NCBI GenBank assembly: GCA_002083615.1
Contig: MSXO01000039.1
Location: forward strand, 1-29,042
DNA: 29,042 bases
Direction: 5' to 3'
Origin: Proteobacteria bacterium ST_bin11
GTDB lineage: Bacteria; Pseudomonadota; Gammaproteobacteria; Methylococcales; Methylomonadaceae
This document shows, piece by piece, positions 23,879 through 29,042 of this stretch (position 1 is the first letter of the stretch; every line of letters begins with the position of its first letter). The notes under the pieces were generated by a model. That model was given only the letters and a program-made list of their open reading frames with translations, ran no database searches and had not been told where the DNA came from. The position numbers and the translations under genes were made by a program.

Positions 23879-24085
23879 ATGGGCGGAGTTATCGAATTAA
23901 TGGTGTTGATGCTGATTATTGCCATCTTCGCTTTCGCACCGTTGGGGTATTTCATTTACATGTACACCATGAAGAATGGCGAACCGTTCGGCGACACCGA
24001 GCCGCACGGCGATAGCGATTCTGCGCTGTTGACGGCTGTCAGCAAGGCTATTGCTATGGTTAGAGGCAAACTGGGTAGAAATTAA
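23879..24085 (+). CDS. Small single-span membrane protein, 68 aa
   Basis: I do not recognise a family. The gene has a strong Shine-Dalgarno (GGAGG, about 23869-23873) before the ATG at 23879, a candidate promoter upstream and a textbook terminator after the stop, so it is very likely expressed as a single-gene transcript. Residues 5-33 form one hydrophobic helix (IELMVLMLIIAIFAFAPLGY); a polar acidic stretch with GEPFGDTEPHGDSDS follows, then a basic amphipathic tail (VRGKLGRN). It is divergent from the cation ATPase gene, so it might be a small accessory subunit of the pump or a stress membrane peptide; this is inference from position only. Confidence 0.8.
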   Translation: MGGVIELMVLMLIIAIFAFAPLGYFIYMYTMKNGEPFGDTEPHGDSDSALLTAVSKAIAMVRGKLGRN

Positions 24086-24111
24086 CAACGCGTTTGTTGC
24101 CAGTCATAGAG

Positions 24112-24135
24112 AGCCGGGTCCAGCCCGGCTTTTTT
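24112..24135 (+). terminator. Rho-independent terminator of the 68-aa membrane protein gene
   Basis: Perfect 7-nt stem AGCCGGG (24112-24118) / CCCGGCT (24124-24130), loop TCCAG, then five Ts. It starts 27 nt after the stop codon. On the minus strand no T-run follows, so it acts in one direction only. Confidence 0.9.
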
Positions 24136-24147
24136 ATGCGCCTGAGT

Positions 24148-24894
24148 TTATTGAGTGCCGCAGCTTGGGCAATGCGGATTCTTCTTCAAACGCATGCTGT
24201 GCCATTCCATACTCAATCCATCCAGCAACAGTAAACGTCCAGTCAATGTAGTGCCGGTGCTAACTATCAGCTTTATCGTTTCCAAGGCTTGAATACTGCC
24301 CACGATGCCGGTGATCGGCGCAATCACGCCGTTGCGGGCACAATTCTGCAGTTCCTCACCGTCGCTTTGGTATAGACAGTTATAGCACGGGCTGTCGTTT
24401 AAGCCGGGGGTAAATACACTGACTTGACCCTCGAAGCGGATCGCCGCGCCGGATACCAACGGGGTTTGTTGCTCGACGCAAGCCTTATTGATTGCAAAGC
24501 GGGTAGTGAAGTTATCGCTACAATCCAGCACTACATCCGCGTCAGCCACTTCTTCCAGTAATTCAGCACCAGTCAAACGTTGTTTGTTTGCGAACACCTT
24601 TACGCCAGGATTAATTTTTTCCAGGGTCTGCTGGGTTGAAATAACTTTATCCAGCCCTATATCGACTGTGCTATGAGCAATCTGGCGCTGCAAATTGGTT
24701 AAATCGACTTGATCGTCGTCGTAAACGGTGATTTGGCCGATACCCGCCGCAGCCAGATACATTGAGGCAGGCGAGCCCAAACCGCCGGCGCCGACAATTA
24801 ATACTTTGGCATCCAACAACTTTTGCTGACCGGCAATATCGATTTGCGGCAGCATGATTTGCCGGCTGTAACGGAGTAATTGTTCGTCGTTCAT
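24148..24894 (-). CDS. moeB: Molybdopterin-synthase adenylyltransferase MoeB (HesA/MoeB/ThiF family)
   Basis: E1-like enzyme that adenylates the C-terminal glycine of the sulfur carrier MoaD (or ThiS) using ATP, a step of molybdenum cofactor or thiamine synthesis in the cytoplasm. The 248-aa protein has the Rossmann motif GAGGLGSPASMYLAAAG (about 35-51), NLQRQIAH with the catalytic-type Arg, LDCSDNFTTR, and two CxxC zinc pairs, CYNC and C-terminal CPSC. There is no C-terminal rhodanese domain. The ATG at 24894 gives the common N-terminus MNDEQLLRYSRQI; another ATG at 24903 would add three residues. Neither has a Shine-Dalgarno. MoeB and ThiF cannot be told apart safely here because no moa, moe or thi gene is adjacent. 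Confidence 0.88.
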   Translation of the reverse strand: MNDEQLLRYSRQIMLPQIDIAGQQKLLDAKVLIVGAGGLGSPASMYLAAAGIGQITVYDDDQVDLTNLQRQIAHSTVDIGLDKVISTQQTLEKINPGVKVFANKQRLTGAELLEEVADADVVLDCSDNFTTRFAINKACVEQQTPLVSGAAIRFEGQVSVFTPGLNDSPCYNCLYQSDGEELQNCARNGVIAPITGIVGSIQALETIKLIVSTGTTLTGRLLLLDGLSMEWHSMRLKKNPHCPSCGTQ

Positions 24895-24936
24895 AGTGTG
24901 CATGGGTTGAGTGAGGCGCAGATGATGCCAAAGAGC

Positions 24937-24964
24937 TTGACAGAGTGCAAAAGCCGGATATTAT
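24937..24964 (+). promoter_or_regulatory. Sigma70-type promoter of groESL
   Basis: TTGACA (24937-24942), 16-nt spacer, TATTAT (24959-24964): near-consensus boxes. The last base of the -10 box is the first base of the CIRCE operator, so the start of transcription falls inside the operator. The untranslated leader would be about 130 nt. Confidence 0.82.
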
Positions 24965-24990
24965 TAGCACTCGCTACAGGGGAGTGCTAA
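24964..24990. promoter_or_regulatory. CIRCE element (HrcA operator)
   Basis: Perfect CIRCE: TTAGCACTC (24964-24972), 9-nt spacer, GAGTGCTAA (24982-24990), identical to the consensus in both arms. HrcA is the heat-shock repressor that binds this site. hrcA itself is not in the window and should be elsewhere in the genome. Confidence 0.97.
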
Positions 24991-25099
24991 TAAACTTGAG
25001 GCCGCTTAAAAGCTCGCTTCTTCCGCAAGGGGTAGCTGTTTTTTAAATAGCTTTATTAAGTTTTTAACCTTTAACTTTACCTACATTAAGGAGACATTG

Positions 25100-25387
25100 A
25101 TGAAAATTCGTCCGTTACATGACCGTATCGTCGTAAAACGCGTTGAAGAAGAAACCAAAACCGCTGGTGGCATTGTGCTGCCGGGTTCTGCCGCAGAAAA
25201 ACCAAGCGAAGGCGAAGTTCTGGCGGTCGGTTCAGGTAAACCGTTAGATAACGGCCAAGTACGTGCCCTGGAAGTTAAAGTTGGCGACAGAGTGTTGTTC
25301 GGCAAATATTCCGGCACCGAAGTTAAAGTCGATGGCGAGCAATATATCGTCATGCGCGAAGAAGACATCATGGGTGTTTTGGGTTAA
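25100..25387 (+). CDS. groES: Co-chaperonin GroES
   Basis: Heptameric lid of the GroEL folding chamber, 95 aa, the normal length. It shows KIRPLHDRIVVKR at the N-terminus, the mobile-loop region EEETKTAGGIVLPGSA (about residues 16-31) and the C-terminal REEDIMGVL. The ATG at 25100 follows AAGGAG at a normal distance; a TTG one codon earlier is not needed. It is the first gene of the groESL operon, under the CIRCE-controlled promoter, and groEL follows after 56 nt. Confidence 0.98.
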   Translation: MKIRPLHDRIVVKRVEEETKTAGGIVLPGSAAEKPSEGEVLAVGSGKPLDNGQVRALEVKVGDRVLFGKYSGTEVKVDGEQYIVMREEDIMGVLG

Positions 25388-25443
25388 TCCCAATTCGTTC
25401 GACACACTCTTTTTCAATTTAACCAATATCTCAGGAATAAGAA

Positions 25444-27084
25444 ATGGCAGCAAAAGACGTAAAATTTGGTGGCGACGCGCGGGCACTGATGGTGCAAGGC
25501 GTTAACGTTCTGGCTAATGCAGTAAAAGTTACATTGGGTCCTAAAGGCCGTAACGCTGTGTTGGATAAAAGCTTCGGCGCGCCAACCATCACCAAAGACG
25601 GTGTATCGGTTGCGAAAGAAATCGAATTGAAAGACAAATTCGAAAACATGGGCGCGCAAATGGTGAAGGAAGTGGCTTCAAAAACTTCCGATGTAGCCGG
25701 CGACGGTACTACGACAGCAACCGTTTTGGCACAGTCCATCGTTAACGAAGGCTTGAAATCAGTTGCAGCGGGCATGAACCCAATGGACTTGAAACGCGGT
25801 ATCGATTTGGCGGTTAGCGCAGCGGTGGCAGCGATTCAAAACGCCTCAACCCCTTGCACAGACAACAAAGCCATCGCTCAAGTAGGCACCATCTCCGCTA
25901 ACTCTGACGAGTCAGTCGGTAGAATCATTGCTGAAGCGATGGAAAAAGTTGGTAAAGAAGGCGTAATCACCGTTGAAGAAGGCACCGGTCTGGAAAACGA
26001 CCTGGATGTAGTGGAAGGTATGCAGTTCGACCGCGGCTACCTGTCTCCTTACTTCATCAACAAGCAAGAAAACATGAGCGTGGAACTGGACGATCCTTTC
26101 GTTCTGCTTTACGACAAAAAAATCTCCAACATCCGTGAGTTGTTGCCGATTCTGGAAGGCGTGGCTAAATCCGGCCGTTCCTTGTTGATCATTTCCGAAG
26201 ATGTCGAAGGCGAAGCCTTGGCAACTCTGGTTGTCAACAACATGCGCGGTATCGTTAAAGTCGCGGCTGTTAAAGCCCCAGGCTTTGGCGACCGTCGTAA
26301 AGCTATGTTGGAAGACATCGCGGTTCTGACCGGCGGCGTGGTGATTTCTGAAGAAGTAGGTTTGTCTTTGGAAAAAGCTGACGTTAGCCAGTTGGGCACT
26401 GCAAAACGTGTCCAAATCAACAAAGAAAACACCACCATCATCGACGGTGCGGGTAACGAAGATCAAATCAAAGGCCGAGTTGCGCAAATCCGCGCCCAAG
26501 CCGATGAAGCAACTTCCGATTACGACCGTGAAAAACTGCAAGAGCGTTTGGCCAAACTGGCTGGCGGCGTAGCGGTTATCAAAGTCGGCGCTGCGACCGA
26601 AGTGGAAATGAAAGAGAAGAAAGCTCGCGTTGAAGACGCGCTGCATTCAACTCGTGCTGCGGTTGAAGAAGGTGTGGTTGCCGGTGGCGGTACAGCGCTG
26701 ATCCGTGCGTTGTCTGCGCTGGAAGGCTTGAAAGGCATTAATCACGATCAAGACGTGGGTGTCAGCATCCTGCGTCGTGCTATGGAAGAGCCTTTACGCC
26801 AAATCGTCAGCAACGCTGGTGACGAAGCGTCTGTAGTTCTGAACGAAGTCAAAAAAGGCACCGGTAACTTCGGTTACAACGCGGCAACTGGCGAATACGG
26901 CGACATGATCGCAATGGGTATTTTGGACCCTGCGAAAGTAACCCGTTCTGCGTTGCAAAACGCGGCTTCTGTTGCTGGCCTGATGATCACTACCGAAGTA
27001 ATGATCGCTGATTCACCAGCTGACAGCAAAGCCCCTGCAATGCCTGATATGGGCGGCATGGGTGGTATGGGCGGCATGATGTAA
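25444..27084 (+). CDS. groEL: Chaperonin GroEL
   Basis: Cytoplasmic 60-kDa chaperonin, 546 aa, that folds client proteins with ATP and GroES. Typical features are AAKDVKFGGDARALMVQGVN at the N-terminus, the ATPase motif GDGTTTATVLAQ (about 86-97), the apical-domain stretch KAPGFGDRRKAMLEDIA, and the flexible C-terminal tail of GGM repeats ending GGMGGMM. Shine-Dalgarno AGGAA precedes the ATG at 25444. Codon choice is noticeably biased (AAC, AAA, GAA, GGC), as expected for a highly expressed gene. It is the second gene of the CIRCE-controlled operon and ends before a strong terminator. The sequence is ordinary for a housekeeping copy. Confidence 0.99.
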   Translation: MAAKDVKFGGDARALMVQGVNVLANAVKVTLGPKGRNAVLDKSFGAPTITKDGVSVAKEIELKDKFENMGAQMVKEVASKTSDVAGDGTTTATVLAQSIVNEGLKSVAAGMNPMDLKRGIDLAVSAAVAAIQNASTPCTDNKAIAQVGTISANSDESVGRIIAEAMEKVGKEGVITVEEGTGLENDLDVVEGMQFDRGYLSPYFINKQENMSVELDDPFVLLYDKKISNIRELLPILEGVAKSGRSLLIISEDVEGEALATLVVNNMRGIVKVAAVKAPGFGDRRKAMLEDIAVLTGGVVISEEVGLSLEKADVSQLGTAKRVQINKENTTIIDGAGNEDQIKGRVAQIRAQADEATSDYDREKLQERLAKLAGGVAVIKVGAATEVEMKEKKARVEDALHSTRAAVEEGVVAGGGTALIRALSALEGLKGINHDQDVGVSILRRAMEEPLRQIVSNAGDEASVVLNEVKKGTGNFGYNAATGEYGDMIAMGILDPAKVTRSALQNAASVAGLMITTEVMIADSPADSKAPAMPDMGGMGGMGGMM

Positions 27085-27106
27085 TCGCAGTTCGGCCTCG
27101 GCCTAG

Positions 27107-27140
27107 AAACCCCGGCGACCGCAAGGTGCCGGGGTTTTTT
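27107..27140 (+). terminator. Rho-independent terminator of groESL
   Basis: Outer stem AAACCCCGGC (27107-27116) pairs with GCCGGGGTTT (27128-27137); the inner ACC-GCAA-GGT closes with a GNRA-type GCAA tetraloop and one bulged G. The stem runs into a six-T tract (27135-27140). It begins 22 nt after the groEL stop. Confidence 0.93.
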
Positions 27141-27261
27141 ATGGTCTGGAGTTTTTGGTAGGGAAGGGTGTACGATGTTTCGGTGTGCAAGAGATTGATT
27201 TTTGCAGCGAAACATTTAACAACGGCATCTGAAAGGTAGCAACAGTTAGAGCCTATTTACC

Positions 27262-28008
27262 ATGACAAACGAATTTTCGATTCTGATTGCCGACGATAAT
27301 GAAATCAATTTATGGCTGTTACGCGAGCAGTTGGAGCGCTGGACAATGCGTATCACCTCGGCGAAAGATGGTCGGGAGGCCTGGCAATTATTGCAAGAGC
27401 GTCGCTACGACTTTATCTTCCTGGATGTGAACATGCCGTTTTTAAGCGGTTTTGATGTGGCTGAAAAATTGCGCGGAAGCGAAAACTACAATCGGCAAAC
27501 GCCAGCAGTCGCTGTTACTGCACATGCGCAAAATCAGCAACAGGAGCGCGCAATTGCAGCCGGGTTTAACGAATGTCTGGTCAAGCCTATTCGCCTTTCC
27601 CACTTAGAGCAATTGCTGGCGCGTTGGCGTCAACAAGAAGCTGTGAACCCCGAGTATTATGCCGCGCAAATTTTGGGCAAAGCCCAGGATAACAAGCAAT
27701 TGAGCAGGATAATGATGATCAATTTGTTTGCTCAGTTACCCAGTTTAATCTTCACCATCGAGCAGGCCTTAAGTAATGGGCTGCTAAAAGACGCCTGGGA
27801 AATTAATCACAAATTGCATGGCACTTTTTGTTTGTATGATTTTGCGGATTGCCTTATTGCCGTCCAGAGCTTGCAATATGCATTGGAACAAGCAGACGCG
27901 GAACTGGTGCAGCGGCAGTTTAGCAATTTGAAAACTAAGCTGACTTGCCTGTTGGACAATCAGGCGCAGGTGCTGAGCTGCTTGGACGAAGAATCCAAAG
28001 TGCTGTGA
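27262..28008 (+). CDS. Stand-alone receiver-HPt protein (BarA C-terminal type)
   Basis: Phosphorelay protein of 248 aa with no kinase part. The receiver domain (about residues 5-122) has D11-D12, phospho-acceptor D55 (FLDVNMPFLSG), T86 in AVTAH and K108 (LVKPIRL). The C-terminal HPt domain (about 145-235) has H183 in INHKLHGTFCLYDF; the HKLHG form, rather than the common HxLKG, is what I recall from the HPt domain of BarA. It probably moves phosphate between a separate hybrid kinase and a GacA/UvrY-like regulator, neither of which is adjacent. The ATG at 27262 has a weak Shine-Dalgarno. It stands alone, 120 nt after the groESL terminator. Confidence 0.85.
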   Translation: MTNEFSILIADDNEINLWLLREQLERWTMRITSAKDGREAWQLLQERRYDFIFLDVNMPFLSGFDVAEKLRGSENYNRQTPAVAVTAHAQNQQQERAIAAGFNECLVKPIRLSHLEQLLARWRQQEAVNPEYYAAQILGKAQDNKQLSRIMMINLFAQLPSLIFTIEQALSNGLLKDAWEINHKLHGTFCLYDFADCLIAVQSLQYALEQADAELVQRQFSNLKTKLTCLLDNQAQVLSCLDEESKVL

Positions 28009-28329
28009 GTGGACCCAATATCCTTCAATTTAGCCGCTCTGTTAAATAGCTCATCGTGACGCCAATGGAGGATCAATGAGCGTAGCCCATAGAGTAATAC
28101 CCAACTGCAAGCCAAGAATGTAACTACCAGTACTAACGAGATAGCAGCTATCTAGTCTCTGCTTTTTAGAAGATGTCGCGGATGCAACTGAGTCCAAACT
28201 CAAACTCTAGTGAGGTCTTTGCGCGGATATTGTTGTTGGGGTTATGGCCGGTTTTTCCACTTAATCCGCCGTTAAGTTTTCTTGTAGTATTGTCTAGTCT
28301 CGATAATAACTAAATACGAGGGTAACACC
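28009..28329. other. Intergenic region, no gene seen
   Basis: 321 nt. A 15-codon frame starting at 28076 has a good GGAGG but is too short to call. A perfect inverted repeat AGATAG-CAG-CTATCT lies at 28139-28153. TTGTAG (28282-28287) with TAATAA (28304-28309) is a weak promoter candidate for the secreted protein gene. No RNA gene or mobile-element remnant was recognised. Confidence 0.4.
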
Positions 28330-28776
28330 ATGCAACATAAAGCAATTTTATTCAGTTCTTTAGTATTGGTTTCCGGCGCTGCGTTTGCGCAGGCGGCGGT
28401 ATTGGAAGGCCTAGCGACACAGGCGGCGAAAGACAGCGCAACCTCCGTGCTACCCGCTGCGGTTAGCGGGGCGGAACCAGCGGGCCAGGCTGTGAATCAA
28501 GCGCAACAAGTTCAGCAGGGCGTGAACAGTGTGCCTGCTGTGGTAAAAGACCAAGCCCAAGACGCAGTTAAAGATGCTGCACAACAAAAGTTGGAGCAAG
28601 CGGTACCTGCGGAAGCCAAACAAGGCGTGGAAACCTTGAAGGCTGGAAAGGAATCGGCCTTGGATCTAAAAGGTAAGGTGGACGCAGCGCCTAAGTCTAC
28701 TGGCGAAGCGGTAGACCTCGTCAAAGGCAAAGCCAAACAAAAAGCTGCTGGAAAAGCGTTGGATTTGTTGAATTAA
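28330..28776 (+). CDS. Secreted alanine-rich helical protein, 148 aa
   Basis: No family recognised. The N-terminus is a clear Sec signal peptide: basic start MQHK, hydrophobic core ILFSSLVLVSGA, and cleavage after AFA (residue 20). The mature part is rich in Ala, Lys, Gln and Val, with repeating stretches such as KDQAQDAVKDAAQQKLEQAV and VDLVKGKAKQKAAGKALDLL that would form long amphipathic helices, similar in style to small periplasmic stress or LEA-like proteins. There are no cysteines. The ATG at 28330 follows GAGGGT about 6 nt upstream. It is a single gene ending before a strong GC-rich hairpin. Confidence 0.8.
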   Translation: MQHKAILFSSLVLVSGAAFAQAAVLEGLATQAAKDSATSVLPAAVSGAEPAGQAVNQAQQVQQGVNSVPAVVKDQAQDAVKDAAQQKLEQAVPAEAKQGVETLKAGKESALDLKGKVDAAPKSTGEAVDLVKGKAKQKAAGKALDLLN

Positions 28777-28789
28777 TCGATCGGTCAGC

Positions 28790-28811
28790 GGGCGGCGATA
28801 ATACGCCGCCC
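28790..28811. terminator. GC-rich hairpin between convergent genes
   Basis: Perfect 8-nt stem GGGCGGCG (28790-28797) / CGCCGCCC (28804-28811), loop ATAATA. It lies 14 nt after the secreted-protein stop and about 40 nt after the stop of the minus-strand gene. No T-run follows on either strand, so it is an atypical terminator or 3'-end stabiliser. Confidence 0.5.
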
Positions 28812-28851
28812 GTCCCCATTTCGCCCAGATATTATCTTGGCGAATTCATCA

Positions 28852-29042
28852 CTAACGAATCACTTCCCGGTTCTTCAAGGCAACGTAAATGTCATCGACG
28901 TTGGATTGATCGCAATCAAAGCTCAGATCCGCGACACTCGGCTTTTCATCCAGGCACAAGCACAGCAATCCCGCGTTTTTGATCGCGATAGCCAAGGTGT
29001 CGTTTGCCTGTTCCAATACTGTGCTGGCATGGCCGGTATCGA
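28852..29042 (-). CDS. 3' end of an unrecognised gene (partial)
   Basis: An open frame enters from the right edge on the minus strand and ends with TAG at 28852-28854, giving the last 62 residues of a protein. The visible part has an alternating helix/strand look (STVLEQANDTLAIAIKNAG, LLCLCLDEKP), then an acidic segment (DCDQSNVDDIYVAL) ending KNREVIR. The other two minus-strand frames have stops in this stretch, which supports the reading. I do not recognise the family from this fragment. It converges on the secreted-protein gene. Confidence 0.6.
   Translation of the reverse strand, partial: DTGHASTVLEQANDTLAIAIKNAGLLCLCLDEKPSVADLSFDCDQSNVDDIYVALKNREVIR

Noticed and set aside
25912..26646. 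244-codon minus-strand frame opposite groEL
   Set aside because: Antisense frame caused by the biased codon use of groEL; the Phe/Val/His-rich product resembles no family.
27049..27084. Tandem repeat at the groEL 3' end
   Set aside because: It encodes the ordinary GGM-repeat tail of GroEL and needs no other explanation.
1..29042. Mobile element, phage, toxin-antitoxin or CRISPR content
   Set aside because: No transposase, integrase, terminal repeats, spaced repeats or toxin-antitoxin pair were seen; gene order and composition look chromosomal throughout.

Overview
The window looks like chromosomal DNA of a gammaproteobacterial methylotroph, most likely a type I methanotroph of the Methylomonas/Methylobacter group. 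The reasons are a formylmethanofuran dehydrogenase-type FhcA (C1 oxidation on tetrahydromethanopterin), a phosphoketolase that fits ribulose-monophosphate sugar metabolism, moderate GC, and proteobacterial-type CysDN and GroESL. This is inferred from protein families read by eye; no database was searched. No rRNA, tRNA, insertion sequence, phage gene or CRISPR array was seen.

Layout. (1) 1-5748, minus strand: a tightly packed run in the order SulP anion transporter, 98-aa unknown, DUF6671 zinc-ribbon protein, a possible 41-aa ORF, fhcA, cysD, cysN (cut by the window edge). The longest gap is about 52 nt, so it can be read as one operon mixing anion transport, sulfate activation and one lone subunit of the Fhc complex. 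(2) 6030-10101, plus strand: a divergent NhaR-like LysR regulator, then a phosphoketolase 24 nt downstream, then a two-CBS-domain protein. (3) 10423-18498, plus strand: a three-gene signalling operon made of an HD-GYP response regulator, an orphan SsuA/TauA-like binding lipoprotein starting at TTG, and a 1990-aa hybrid kinase with a PhnD-like periplasmic sensor, a membrane segment, eight PAS-like units, HisKA, HATPase, receiver and HPt. (4) 18633-23689: a membrane-bound spermidine-synthase-like fusion (minus), a TetR regulator (plus), and a P2-type cation ATPase (minus) whose 3' end overlaps tetR. (5) 23879-27084: a 68-aa membrane protein with its own promoter and terminator, moeB (minus), and groES-groEL behind a near-consensus promoter that overlaps a perfect CIRCE (HrcA) operator. 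(6) 27262-29042: a free-standing BarA-type receiver-HPt protein, an alanine-rich secreted protein, and the 3' end of an unrecognised minus-strand gene.

The part most likely to be a little-described system is region 3. Two solute-binding modules, one free and anchored and one built into the kinase, sit with an HD-GYP output and no transporter permease or ATPase. This suggests ligand sensing coupled to cyclic-di-GMP breakdown. The solitary fhcA inside a sulfate/anion-transport run is the other clear oddity.
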